From the NCBI GenBank assembly GCA_016720465.1, contig JADKKO010000004.1:1240001-1304000 (forward strand): a stretch of DNA of 64,000 bases, given 5' to 3'. The translations under genes and the position numbers were made by a program. A model generated the notes under the pieces. The model saw only the letters and a program-made list of their open reading frames with translations, was not told where the DNA came from and ran no database searches. Below, piece by piece: positions 44,047-52,758 of this stretch. The first letter of the stretch is position 1; each line of letters begins with the position of its first letter. The stretch comes from Holophagaceae bacterium (GTDB lineage: Bacteria > Acidobacteriota > Holophagae > Holophagales > Holophagaceae).

Positions 44047-44400
44047 ATGCGAGACTATGCCCCGATTCTGCTGCTTCTGCTCATTTGCATCGCTACGCCG
44101 CTGCTGGTCTGGGGACTCTCCCGCCTGCTCCGGCCCAAAGCCCCCAATGTGAACAAATATCTGGTCTATGAATGCGGGATCACCCCCGTCACCGTGGCCC
44201 GGGAAAAGTTTTCTGTACGCTACTACTTGGTAGCAGTGATGTTCCTTGTTTTCGATGTGGAAACGGTCTTCCTGATGCCGTGGGCCATCCAGATCAAGGA
44301 ACTGGCCCTGTTCGGTCTGGTGGAGATGCTGTTCTTCCTGTTCTTGCTGCTGTTCGGTTATGGGTACATCTGGGCCAAAGGAGCTCTCACATGGGAATGA
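44047..44400 (+). CDS. nuoA: NADH-quinone oxidoreductase subunit A
   Basis: A 117-residue membrane subunit of complex I with three helices. Family motifs are KYLVYECGITPV and FSVRYYLVAVMFLVFDVETVF. It heads the operon nuoABCDHIJKLMN. The ATG at 44047 gives the usual length. Its stop overlaps nuoB by 10 bp, so translation is coupled. NuoA sits beside NuoH near the quinone chamber. Confidence 0.96.
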   Translation: MRDYAPILLLLLICIATPLLVWGLSRLLRPKAPNVNKYLVYECGITPVTVAREKFSVRYYLVAVMFLVFDVETVFLMPWAIQIKELALFGLVEMLFFLFLLLFGYGYIWAKGALTWE

Positions 44401-44909
44401 ACGGGATGAATGGGCCAGACGTCCTCGAACACATCCTCATCACCACCAAGGTTGAAAAAGTCATCAATTGGGCGCGCGCGACCAGCGTGTGGCCCATGTC
44501 CTTCGGCCTGGCCTGCTGCGCCATCGAGATGATGGCCGCCGGGGCCTCCAAGTTCGACTTCGATCGTTTCGGCGCGGGCATCTTCCGCGCCACGCCGCGC
44601 CAGAGCGATCTGATGATCGTGGCGGGCACCGTGACCTACAAAATGGCCCCGGTGATCAAGAAGCTCTATGACCAGATGCCCGAGCCCAAGTGGGTCATCG
44701 CCATGGGTTCCTGCGCCACGGCCGGCGGGCCCTTCGACAGCTACCACACGATCCAGGGCGTGGACAAAATCGTGCCCGTGGACGTTTTCATCCCCGGCTG
44801 TCCGCCCCGGCCGGAGGGACTCATCTATGGATTCCTGAAACTCCAGGACAAGATCATGACCAGCTCCATGGCCGATAAGTATGCCGAGCTCTTTGAATCG
44901 GTGAGCTAG
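44391..44909 (+). CDS. nuoB: NADH-quinone oxidoreductase subunit B
   Basis: A 172-residue peripheral subunit carrying the last cluster (N2), which hands electrons to quinone. The tandem Cys is in LACCAIEMMA, the third Cys in MGSCATAGGPF and the fourth in IPGCPPRPEGL, so the four ligands are intact. The ATG at 44391 lies inside the end of nuoA. A long open frame upstream belongs to another frame of nuoA and is not part of the gene. GGAG is found 10 bp before the start. Confidence 0.97.
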   Translation: MGMNGMNGPDVLEHILITTKVEKVINWARATSVWPMSFGLACCAIEMMAAGASKFDFDRFGAGIFRATPRQSDLMIVAGTVTYKMAPVIKKLYDQMPEPKWVIAMGSCATAGGPFDSYHTIQGVDKIVPVDVFIPGCPPRPEGLIYGFLKLQDKIMTSSMADKYAELFESVS

Positions 44910-44937
44910 GCCGCAGGCCTCCGGAGGGGAAAGAGAC

Positions 44938-46551
44938 ATGGCTATCGCGAAGGTCTGGATCGAAGAAGGCTGCATCGTCTGCAATGCGTGCGAGGCCGAG
45001 TGCCCGGACGTGTTCCAAGTCACCGAGGACAGCTGCCACATCAAGGGCGACGCCCGCCTGGACGGCAAGCAGAGCGAGAACCGCGACGAAAAATCAGGGC
45101 TCAAGGGGGATCTGGGGACGAATCTCGAAGCCTCTATCGTCGCGGCCGCGGCGGCCTGCCCCGTGGAAGTCATCAAATTCGATCAGGTGGCCAACGTCGA
45201 GGCGCCGGCGCCCGCTCCTGCGGCTGCCGTGCCGGCGGCAGCGGCTCCCGCGGCCACCGATATCGAGGATGCGGTCGATGCGGCCCTCGGGACGACCGCC
45301 AACCTCAGTGAAGCCGCCGCGAAAGCCGTGGTTCCTGCGCCCGCGCTTCCGGAACCCACCGTCGCTCCGGCGCCCCCCGCCGCGCCACCGGCCCCACCCG
45401 CTGCCGGCGGGGCCAAGCCGCGTGTCACCAAGGTCTGGATTGAAGAAGGCTGCATCGTCTGCAATGCCTGCGAGGCCGACAGCCCCGAGGTGTTCCATGT
45501 GACCGAAACCACCTGCATGATCAAGCCCGGCGTGCGGCTGGACGGCAAGGAATCGGAAAACCGCACCGAAAAGAACGGCCTCAAGCCCGAGGACGGCGAA
45601 CGGCTCATCACCAGCATCATCACGGCTGCCAAGGGCTGTCCCGTGGATGTGATCAAGTACGAGGTGCTCGGGGATGCTCCGGTGGTCGAGGCCAAGCCTC
45701 ACGACATGGCCGAGGCCGCCGCCGGGCCTTATGTGTATGACTATAAAACCGCTCCGAACCGCCAGGTGGTGATGCCGAAGACCGTGCCCCTCCCGAGCCT
45801 CCACACCTACCAGGAGGAGCAGAAGGCCGCCGCCGCCGCGGACGAGGCCAAGTGGGCCAAGCAGCAGGCGGATTTTGAAACCGCGAAGGCCAAGGCCTTG
45901 GCGGAAGGGAAGGATGCCCCGAAGCCCCCGGTGCGGGCCCTCCCGAAAAAGAATGAAAACGACATGGAATTTCCAGTGCCTGCCGAGGCCGCGGACCCCG
46001 ACCTTCTCCATCTCACGGACCTGCTGGACGGCAAGGTTTCCCAGGCCTTTGAACAAAGCGGCGAACTGACCCTGCAAGTGCATCCGGACGGCCTGATCGA
46101 GACCCTCATGTTCTGCAAGGGCGACGCCGCGCTGCGGTACGAACTGCTTGCGGACCAGACCGCCACCCACTACCCGGCGGCGAACGGGTTCGCGTTCTCG
46201 GTCGTGTATCAGCTCATTTCCATCAGCCGCCGCAAGCGCCTGCGCGTCCGCGTGCTGGTGAAGGAAGGGCAGGATCTGGAGAGTGCCGTACAGATCTACC
46301 CGTCGGCCAATTGGATGGAGCGCGAAATCTACGACATGTTCGGCATCCGGTTCACCGGCCATCCGGACATGACCCGCATCCTCTGCCCGGAGGACTGGGA
46401 GGGCCATCCGCTCCGCAAGGAATACCCCACCCTCGGCTGGGGCCAGCGGGACATCGATTTCCGCGAGGACCGCTCTGGAGCGCTCATGCGGATGGCCATG
46501 GAAAAGGCCGGCAACATGGGCATCAACCTCAAGGTACCGAAGGCCGACTGA
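44938..46551 (+). CDS. nuoC: NuoC with two N-terminal ferredoxin domains (fusion)
   Basis: A 537-residue fusion; NuoC alone has about 160-220. Residues 1-85 form a ferredoxin domain with C12, C15 and C18 plus the remote C74 (extra Cys at 22 and 33). An Ala/Pro linker (about 86-160) follows. Residues 161-245 repeat the domain with C172, C175, C178 and C234; Ser replaces Cys at 182. Each domain can still bind one [4Fe-4S] cluster of the CxxCxxC...CP type. A second, charged linker runs to about 345. The rest is NuoC with EREIYDMFGIRFTGHPD and DWEGHPLRKEYP. GGAGGGG lies before the ATG. Since nuoE, nuoF and nuoG are missing, the domains may feed electrons into the complex; this is an inference. 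Confidence 0.93.
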   Translation: MAIAKVWIEEGCIVCNACEAECPDVFQVTEDSCHIKGDARLDGKQSENRDEKSGLKGDLGTNLEASIVAAAAACPVEVIKFDQVANVEAPAPAPAAAVPAAAAPAATDIEDAVDAALGTTANLSEAAAKAVVPAPALPEPTVAPAPPAAPPAPPAAGGAKPRVTKVWIEEGCIVCNACEADSPEVFHVTETTCMIKPGVRLDGKESENRTEKNGLKPEDGERLITSIITAAKGCPVDVIKYEVLGDAPVVEAKPHDMAEAAAGPYVYDYKTAPNRQVVMPKTVPLPSLHTYQEEQKAAAAADEAKWAKQQADFETAKAKALAEGKDAPKPPVRALPKKNENDMEFPVPAEAADPDLLHLTDLLDGKVSQAFEQSGELTLQVHPDGLIETLMFCKGDAALRYELLADQTATHYPAANGFAFSVVYQLISISRRKRLRVRVLVKEGQDLESAVQIYPSANWMEREIYDMFGIRFTGHPDMTRILCPEDWEGHPLRKEYPTLGWGQRDIDFREDRSGALMRMAMEKAGNMGINLKVPKAD

Positions 46552-46576
46552 ATCAAACGCGTGTTAGGAGTTCCTG

Positions 46577-47677
46577 GTGTTCAAAACCGAGGAAATGGAA
46601 ATCAACCTGGGCCCGCAGCACCCGTCCACCCACGGCGTGCTCCGGGTGAAGCTGCACCTCGACGGCGAGACCGTCACCCGCTGCACGCCGATGATCGGCT
46701 ACCTGCACCGGGGCGTGGAGAAGATCTGCGAAAACAAGACTTTCTTCCAGGGCCAGGTCTGGACGGACCGCACGGACTACGTGGCATCGGTGAGCAACAA
46801 CCTCGGCTGGGCGGAGGGCGTCGAAAAACTGTTCGGCATCACCGTTCCGCGGCGGGCCCACTACATCCGCACCATGCTCACGGAACTGAACCGCATCACG
46901 TCCCACCTGCTGTGGCTGGGCACCCACGCGCTCGACATCGGCGCCATGACGGTCTTCCTCTATGCCTTCCGCGAACGCGAGGAAATCCTCTCCATCTTCG
47001 AGGCCTTCTGCGGCGCGCGGCTCACCACTACCGCCTTCCGCATCGGCGGCCTGCGCGAGGACATCCCGCCGGGCTTCGAGAAGCAGGTCCGCGCCTTCCA
47101 GGCCCGATTCCTGGACTGCATCGATGACTACGAGACGCTGCTCACCGAGAACCGCATCTGGAAGAAGCGCACCATCGGCGTGGCCATGCTGAACGCCGAG
47201 GACGCCATCGCCCTGGGCGTCACCGGGCCGGTGCTCCGGGCCGCAGGCTCCAACTACGACATCCGCAAGGATTTCCCCTACGCCGCCTACGCCGAAATGC
47301 AATTCGATGTGGCGACCCAGAAAGCCGGCGACACCTATGCCAGGTATCTGGTCCGCCTCGAGGAGATGCGCCAGGCCCACCGCATCGTGAACCAATGCCT
47401 GGACGGGCTGCCCGAAGGCCCGGTGATGGCCAAGCTGCCCAAGGTCCTGAAATCTGAAGTGAACGAGGTCTACCACGCCATCGAGGCTCCCAAGGGAGAA
47501 TTGGGTTACTACTTCGTCGGCGAGAAGGGCGGTCTCAATCCCTACCGCATGCACATCAGGGCGCCCTCGTTCATCAACCTGCAGGCCCTGTCCAAGATGG
47601 TCGTAGGCCGCCTCCTGGCGGACGTGATCGCCGCCATCGGGACGCTGGATGTTGTGCTGGGCGAGGTGGATCGATGA
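46577..47677 (+). CDS. nuoD: NADH-quinone oxidoreductase subunit D
   Basis: A 366-residue peripheral subunit of the 49-kDa family that lines the quinone site with NuoB. Motifs are LGPQHPSTHGVLR, GYLHRGVEK, ITSHLLWLGTHALDIGA and the end IGTLDVVLGEVDR. His in QHPSTHG corresponds to the quinone-binding His. The start is GTG at 46577 after TTAGGAG. It is 30-40 residues shorter than the E. coli-like NuoCD portion but of normal single-NuoD length. The final 20 bases of the gene are repeated exactly just downstream. Confidence 0.96.
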   Translation: MFKTEEMEINLGPQHPSTHGVLRVKLHLDGETVTRCTPMIGYLHRGVEKICENKTFFQGQVWTDRTDYVASVSNNLGWAEGVEKLFGITVPRRAHYIRTMLTELNRITSHLLWLGTHALDIGAMTVFLYAFREREEILSIFEAFCGARLTTTAFRIGGLREDIPPGFEKQVRAFQARFLDCIDDYETLLTENRIWKKRTIGVAMLNAEDAIALGVTGPVLRAAGSNYDIRKDFPYAAYAEMQFDVATQKAGDTYARYLVRLEEMRQAHRIVNQCLDGLPEGPVMAKLPKVLKSEVNEVYHAIEAPKGELGYYFVGEKGGLNPYRMHIRAPSFINLQALSKMVVGRLLADVIAAIGTLDVVLGEVDR

Positions 47678-47716
47678 TCCCCGAGCTGCTTAGAGTTGGG
47701 CGAGGTGGATCGATGA
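47658..47716 (+). repeat. 20-bp direct repeat across the nuoD stop
   Basis: TGGGCGAGGTGGATCGATGA, the last bases of nuoD, occurs at 47658-47677 and again at 47697-47716, just before nuoH. It is a short tandem-type duplication, perhaps by slippage. The second copy brings GAGGTGG close to the nuoH start at 47727. Confidence 0.9.
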
Positions 47717-47726
47717 GGACCCGAAA

Positions 47727-48950
47727 ATGACGCCGACCCTGTTTCAATACCTGACCATCTCCCTGCTCCAGATCATCGTGATCCTGGGCTTCGTGATGAC
47801 GCTGGTGCCCCTCCTCACCTTCGCGGAGCGCAAGGTCATCGCCTATGTGCAGGTGCGCCTGGGCGCCACCCGCGTAGCCGGCGGCCTTTGGGGCGCCCAG
47901 CGGGGCCGGACCCACCAGTCCCGGACCCTCACGGGCGGGCTGAACGGGCTCATGTGGTTCCTGGGCCGGGTGCCCGTGTTCTCGATCCTCCGGGGCCTTC
48001 CCATGTTCATCGCGGACGCCCTCAAGCTCCTCACGAAGGAGGACATCGTCCCCACGGACGCCGACAAAGCGGTCTTCGTCCTGTCCCCGGCGCTGGCGAT
48101 GGTGGCGGCTTTCACGGTATTCGCCGCCATCAGCTTCGCGCCCGGCGCGCTGTTCTATTTCCCCGCGAAATTCCCCTTCCTGGGCGGGCTACCGTTCAAC
48201 GGCTTCCTGACGGACCTCAACGTCGGCCTGCTGTTCATCCTCGGCGTGGCTTCCGTCGGCGTCTACGGCATCGTGCTCGGCGCCTGGGCCTCCAACTCCA
48301 AATATCCGCTGCTGGGCGGGCTCCGCAGCGCGGCCCAGATCGTCAGCTATGAAGTGCCCCTGACCCTCAGCCTCCTGGTGCCGGTGGTGCTCACGGGCTC
48401 CCTGAACTTCAATGAGATGAGCACCCGCATGGCGGTGGATGTCCCCGCCAACGGGCTGGTGGGCATCGGCAGGACGCTGCTGATGTTCGTGGGCTTCTTC
48501 GTCTACACCACCTGCGGGTTCGCCGAGACCAACCGCACGCCCTTCGATCTGGCCGAAGCTGAGAACGAGCTGGTGGCGGGCTTCCACACGGAATACTCGG
48601 GCATGAAATTCAGCTTCTACTTCCTGTCGGAATACGCCTCGATGATCACGGTGTCCGCCCTGGCCGCCGCCTTCTTCCTGGGCGGGCATTACCTGATGCC
48701 CTTCGGCCTGCAGCATGTCTGGAACCACTTCTTCCAGCACAGCTCCAACGCCTTCCTGGCCTGGACCTGCATGCCGAGCATCCTCTGGTTCCTGCTCAAG
48801 ATCTTCTTCCTGCTCTTCTGCTTCCTGTGGGTGCGCGCGACGGTGCCGCGCTACCGTTACGACCAACTCATGAACGTGGGATGGAAATTCCTGATCCCCT
48901 ATACGCTGGTCATGTTCGTCATCGCGGCCTTGCTCCGCTACGCGGCCTAA
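47727..48950 (+). CDS. nuoH: NADH-quinone oxidoreductase subunit H
   Basis: A 407-residue membrane subunit that joins the quinone site to the proton channels. Motifs are FAERKVIAYVQVRLGATRV, IADALKLLTKED, SYEVPLTLSLL and TNRTPFDLAEAENELVAGFHTEYSGMKFS (as separate parts). It is about 60 residues longer than usual. One insert of about 35 residues lies between the ERKV loop and the KLLTKED loop (about 54-90), where relatives have only a few residues; a second extra stretch is around residues 325-345. Both loops face the quinone tunnel, so they could shape the contact with the peripheral arm. Confidence 0.95.
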   Translation: MTPTLFQYLTISLLQIIVILGFVMTLVPLLTFAERKVIAYVQVRLGATRVAGGLWGAQRGRTHQSRTLTGGLNGLMWFLGRVPVFSILRGLPMFIADALKLLTKEDIVPTDADKAVFVLSPALAMVAAFTVFAAISFAPGALFYFPAKFPFLGGLPFNGFLTDLNVGLLFILGVASVGVYGIVLGAWASNSKYPLLGGLRSAAQIVSYEVPLTLSLLVPVVLTGSLNFNEMSTRMAVDVPANGLVGIGRTLLMFVGFFVYTTCGFAETNRTPFDLAEAENELVAGFHTEYSGMKFSFYFLSEYASMITVSALAAAFFLGGHYLMPFGLQHVWNHFFQHSSNAFLAWTCMPSILWFLLKIFFLLFCFLWVRATVPRYRYDQLMNVGWKFLIPYTLVMFVIAALLRYAA

Positions 48951-48966
48951 CCGCCTGAGGTCGACA

Positions 48967-49476
48967 ATGACATCTTCACTGCTCAGAACCCTCATACCCT
49001 TCGACATCTACGGAGGGATGAAGCTCACCGGAAAATATTTCGGCAAGGTGCTGCGCCAGGCCAACCGGGGCGCCAAGCGGACCCACATCGTGGTGGAATA
49101 CCCTGAGGTCCCTACGACGCTGATGCCCCGCTTCCGCGGGCGGCTGCAGATGATCAAGGACGAGCAGGGCGAGGTCAAATGCGTCTGCTGCCTGGCCTGC
49201 GAGAAGATCTGCCCCACCCAGGTCATCACCATCGAAAAAGGCAAAAAGGAAGGCCGGAAGACGCCCTTCCCGGTGCGCTACGACTTCGAGATGGAACGCT
49301 GCATCTTCTGCGAATTCTGCGTGGAGAGCTGCGGCTTCGACTCCATCATCCTGAACCACCAGTTCGAGCTGGCCGCCTATGACCGAGAGGATTTCTCCCA
49401 CGCCATGGAAGGCGGGTTCCAGAACATGTTCGACACCACCCCCGTGGGCCACTACTCCGTCGCCAGCGACGATTGA
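48967..49476 (+). CDS. nuoI: NADH-quinone oxidoreductase subunit I
   Basis: A 169-residue peripheral subunit with two [4Fe-4S] clusters (N6a, N6b). The first ligand set is C72, C75, C78 and C82 followed by Pro. The second set is C112, C115, C118 and C122, but Gly follows where Pro is usual (CVESCGFD). All eight ligands are present. GAGG precedes the ATG. In the standard complex NuoI takes electrons from NuoG; as NuoG is missing here, NuoI would be the entry cluster, to be reached by an outside donor or by the ferredoxin domains of NuoC. Confidence 0.95.
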   Translation: MTSSLLRTLIPFDIYGGMKLTGKYFGKVLRQANRGAKRTHIVVEYPEVPTTLMPRFRGRLQMIKDEQGEVKCVCCLACEKICPTQVITIEKGKKEGRKTPFPVRYDFEMERCIFCEFCVESCGFDSIILNHQFELAAYDREDFSHAMEGGFQNMFDTTPVGHYSVASDD

Positions 49477-49512
49477 CACCTCCGCCCCAGTCCTAATTTT
49501 TCAAGGTCCGCC

Positions 49513-50061
49513 ATGGAACAACTCCTCATCAATCTCGGCCAGAACATGTTCGTGCTCTTCGGCCTGCTGGCCGCGGGCGGGGCCGGCGTCCTGATCTTTT
49601 CCAAGAGCGCGGTCCACAGCGTCATCGGGTTCCTGTTCTCGATGATCTGCGTCGCGGGCTGCTTCCTGTCCCTCCAGGCGGAGTTCCTGGGGGTCGCGCA
49701 GCTGCTGGTCTACGCCGGCGGCATCGTCGTCCTCTTCCTCTTCGTCGTGATGCTCGTGGAGCTCACGAAATACCAGGAGAAGGGGATCTTCCAGACCCAG
49801 ACGAAATTCGCGATTCCGCTCGTGGGCCTGGGACTGCTCGTCTTCGGGGGCCTTTTCCGGAGCGCCCTCTTCGGCGCCAGCGCACCCGAGGCTCTGACGC
49901 TTCAGCCGGGATTGGTGGGTGCTGCTGAAAGCCTAGGCAACGCGCAGGCTGTGAGCCGCGGGCTTTTCGCGAACTTCCTCCTGCCCTTTGAAATCCTCTC
50001 GGTGATCCTGCTGGTGGCCCTGGTCGGGGCTATCGTGCTGGCGAAATCGGAAAGGGTATAG
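49513..50061 (+). CDS. nuoJ: NADH-quinone oxidoreductase subunit J
   Basis: A 182-residue membrane subunit with five helices. The conserved part is EFLGVAQLLVYAGGIVVLFLFVVML, with the pi-bulge helix used in coupling. It sits between nuoI and nuoK as in the standard order. The start ATG is preceded by AAGG (TTTTTCAAGGTCCGCC). Confidence 0.95.
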   Translation: MEQLLINLGQNMFVLFGLLAAGGAGVLIFSKSAVHSVIGFLFSMICVAGCFLSLQAEFLGVAQLLVYAGGIVVLFLFVVMLVELTKYQEKGIFQTQTKFAIPLVGLGLLVFGGLFRSALFGASAPEALTLQPGLVGAAESLGNAQAVSRGLFANFLLPFEILSVILLVALVGAIVLAKSERV

Positions 50062-50070
50062 GAGCTCCAC

Positions 50071-50373
50071 ATGGTCTCGATGAACGCGGTACTCCTGATT
50101 TCCTTTCTGCTCTGGTCCGTGGGCGTGGCGGGGGTGCTTATCCGCCGCAACGCGCTGGTGATCCTGATGTGCGTGGAACTGATGCTCAACGCGGCCAATC
50201 TCAATTTCATCGCTTTCGCCAGGCAGTCCGGCACCGTCCACGGCCAGGCCATCGCGCTGCTGGTGATGGGGTTCGCGGCGGCGGAGGTGGCCGTGGGGCT
50301 CGCCCTGGTGGTGGCCCTCTACCGCAGGAAGGGCAATATCCAGGTGGACGAGATCAACCTTCTGAAGGGCTGA
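50071..50373 (+). CDS. nuoK: NADH-quinone oxidoreductase subunit K
   Basis: A 100-residue membrane subunit with three helices. The two conserved Glu residues of the proton path are in VELMLNAANLNF and AAAEVAVGLALVVALYR. The ending QVDEINLLKG is typical. GGAG stands eight bases before the ATG. It lies 9 bp after nuoJ. Confidence 0.97.
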   Translation: MVSMNAVLLISFLLWSVGVAGVLIRRNALVILMCVELMLNAANLNFIAFARQSGTVHGQAIALLVMGFAAAEVAVGLALVVALYRRKGNIQVDEINLLKG

Positions 50374-50413
50374 TCCAGATGATCCGGTTGATTAGATCTG
50401 ATTCGGGGAACGC

Positions 50414-52729
50414 ATGAGCATTGAACAAGCAGCGAGCCACATGATAGGAGCCACAAGCGCCGCCAGCACCGGCAGCGGCATCCTCTGGCTCATTCCCTTC
50501 CTGCCGTTCTTCGGCTTCCTGATCAACGGCCTCACGGGCCGGCGGCTCAAGAACACCAAGGTGGTGGACGCCATCGCGCTGGGTTCGGTGGGGATCTCCT
50601 TCCTGCTCACGGTCTATTTCTTTTTCCAATTGCTGGCGCTGCCGGAGAATTCCCGCTCCATCCACCAGAATCTCTGGACTTGGTTCGATCTAGGCGGAGC
50701 CAGGGTTTTGGGCGGCCTGAGCACAACGACAGTCCAGTGGGCCTACAAGTTCGACGCGCTGAGCGCGGCCATGGCGATCCTGGTGACCGGAGCCGGCTTC
50801 CTGATCCACCTGTTCAGCACGGGCTACATGGCCGAAGAGCGCAATGACGGCCGCTACTACCGTTTCATGGCCTACATGAACCTGTTCGTGTTCTCCATGC
50901 TCAACCTGGTGCTCGGCGCCAACATCCTGATGATGTTCCTGGGCTGGGAAGGCGTGGGCCTCTGCTCCTACCTGCTCATCGGCTTCTACTTCGACCGGGA
51001 CTATGCGGCGGCCGCCGGCAAGAAGGCCTTCGTCACCAACCGCGTGGGCGATTTCGGATTCATGATCGGCTTCTTCCTGCTGATCATGCTGTTCGGAAAC
51101 CTGGACTTCGACACCATGATGGGCATGGTGCGGGGCATCAGCGGGATGCCGTCCATCACCCTCTTCGGCCACACGGCGGCGCCCACCTTCTGGTTCAACC
51201 TCATCGGCTGCTGCCTGTTCGTGGGCGCCATCGGCAAATCGGCCCAGATTCCGCTCTATGTCTGGCTGCCGGACGCCATGGCCGGCCCGACCCCGGTGAG
51301 CGCGCTGATCCACGCCGCCACCATGGTGACTTCGGGCCTCTACATGATCACGCGGCTGAATTTCATCTATGTGCTGGCGCCCGGCGCCCTTTCCCTGGTC
51401 CTGTTCGTGGGAGCCCTCACGGCTCTGTTTGCCGCCACCATGGGCCTGGCCCAATACGACATCAAGAAGGTGCTCGCCTATTCCACCGTCTCCCAGCTCG
51501 GCTTCATGTTCATGGGCCTGGGCGCGGGGGCCTTCTCGGCGGGCATGTTCCATGTCTTCACCCACGCGGCCTTCAAGGCCTGCCTGTTCCTCGGTTCGGG
51601 TTCCGTCATCGCCGCCTGCCACCACGAGCAGGACATGCGGAACATGGGCGGCCTGCGCAAGTACATGCCCTGGACCTTCGCCAGCATGGGCCTTGCCACC
51701 TTGGCGATCGCGGGCGTGCCGCCCTTCTCGGGGTTCTTCTCCAAGGATGAGATCCTGTGGAAGGTGTTCGAACACGGCTGGAACGGCCAGGGCTGGTTCT
51801 ATTACCTGTGCTGGGGCCTCGGCATGCTGGCGGCCTTCTGCACGGCCTTCTACATGGTGCGGCTCATGGCCATGACCTTCTTCGGCGAGTTCCGCGGCGC
51901 CGGGAACGACCCCTTCGGCCTGACGGTGCCCAGCGAGGCCCATCACGGGGGCGACGATGATGCCCATGGCGCCCACGGCCACGCGGCCCATGGCGATGCC
52001 CTGGCCGATGCCCACACCAATCCGGGGCTCCATGTGCACGCCGCGGACGATCTCACCGACCATGGCCACGCCGGCCAAGCCCACGGACCTTCGGAAGTGC
52101 CCTGGAACATGTGGGTGCCGGTCTTCATCTTCGCCGTCCTGGCGGTGGTGCTGGGCTTCCTGAACCTGCCGCCGAGCCTGAAGGGAAGCGAGCACTTCTC
52201 CAAGTGGCTGGAGCCCCTGCTGTACCAGGCGGCTGCGGCGCACGGCGGGCACCACGCCGCGGAATCCATCGAATACTGGCTCATGGGCTTCGCCATCGTC
52301 TGGGCGTTGAGCGCCATGGGCCTGGCCTGGTGGATGTACATCTCGGATCCGAGCTGGTCCCGGGCCAAGGCCTTCGTCGCGCGGTTCCCGCAATTGTTCG
52401 AGTGGGTCAACGCCAAGTACTACGTGGATGAGTTCTACGACGCGATGGTCATCAATCCCATCAAGCAGCTCTCGGCCCAGCTCTGGAGCCTCGACAACTG
52501 GGTGATCGATGGCATGGTGAACGGCGCCGCCCGTTTCACGGTGATGCTCGCCAGCGCCAGCGACTGGTTCGACGCCAAGGTGGTGGACGGCCTGGTGAAC
52601 GCCGTGGCCTGGGGCCTGCAGCAAGGATCCATGGGCTTCAAGGCCCTGCAGAGCGGCCGGGTCCAGAACTACGCCTTCGTGATGATGCTCGGTTTCCTGG
52701 CCTTCGCCTTCTGGAAGTTCCTCGCCTGA
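50414..52729 (+). CDS. nuoL: NADH-quinone oxidoreductase subunit L
   Basis: A 771-residue antiporter-like proton-pumping subunit, longer than the usual 610-650. The channel motifs are FLGWEGVGLCSYLLIGF, GKSAQIPLYVWLPDAMAGPTPVSALIHAATMVTSG (two parts) and YSTVSQLGFMFMGLG. The extra length is mainly an insert at about residues 508-560 with twelve His in roughly 52 residues (GDDDAHGAHGHAAHGD and neighbours). It lies after the conserved channel part and before the lateral helix region. A His-rich loop may bind metal, but no such role is known for NuoL. The start at 50414 is ATG without a strong Shine-Dalgarno sequence. Confidence 0.96.
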   Translation: MSIEQAASHMIGATSAASTGSGILWLIPFLPFFGFLINGLTGRRLKNTKVVDAIALGSVGISFLLTVYFFFQLLALPENSRSIHQNLWTWFDLGGARVLGGLSTTTVQWAYKFDALSAAMAILVTGAGFLIHLFSTGYMAEERNDGRYYRFMAYMNLFVFSMLNLVLGANILMMFLGWEGVGLCSYLLIGFYFDRDYAAAAGKKAFVTNRVGDFGFMIGFFLLIMLFGNLDFDTMMGMVRGISGMPSITLFGHTAAPTFWFNLIGCCLFVGAIGKSAQIPLYVWLPDAMAGPTPVSALIHAATMVTSGLYMITRLNFIYVLAPGALSLVLFVGALTALFAATMGLAQYDIKKVLAYSTVSQLGFMFMGLGAGAFSAGMFHVFTHAAFKACLFLGSGSVIAACHHEQDMRNMGGLRKYMPWTFASMGLATLAIAGVPPFSGFFSKDEILWKVFEHGWNGQGWFYYLCWGLGMLAAFCTAFYMVRLMAMTFFGEFRGAGNDPFGLTVPSEAHHGGDDDAHGAHGHAAHGDALADAHTNPGLHVHAADDLTDHGHAGQAHGPSEVPWNMWVPVFIFAVLAVVLGFLNLPPSLKGSEHFSKWLEPLLYQAAAAHGGHHAAESIEYWLMGFAIVWALSAMGLAWWMYISDPSWSRAKAFVARFPQLFEWVNAKYYVDEFYDAMVINPIKQLSAQLWSLDNWVIDGMVNGAARFTVMLASASDWFDAKVVDGLVNAVAWGLQQGSMGFKALQSGRVQNYAFVMMLGFLAFAFWKFLA

Positions 52730-52758
52730 TTTGAAGTGATATTCGTTTGGAGTTTTTC

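Noticed and set aside
50690..52624. 644-codon open frame on the minus strand opposite nuoL
   Set aside because: It mirrors codon positions of a clear nuoL gene in high-GC DNA, is rich in His, Gln and Glu and has no domain. It is a shadow.
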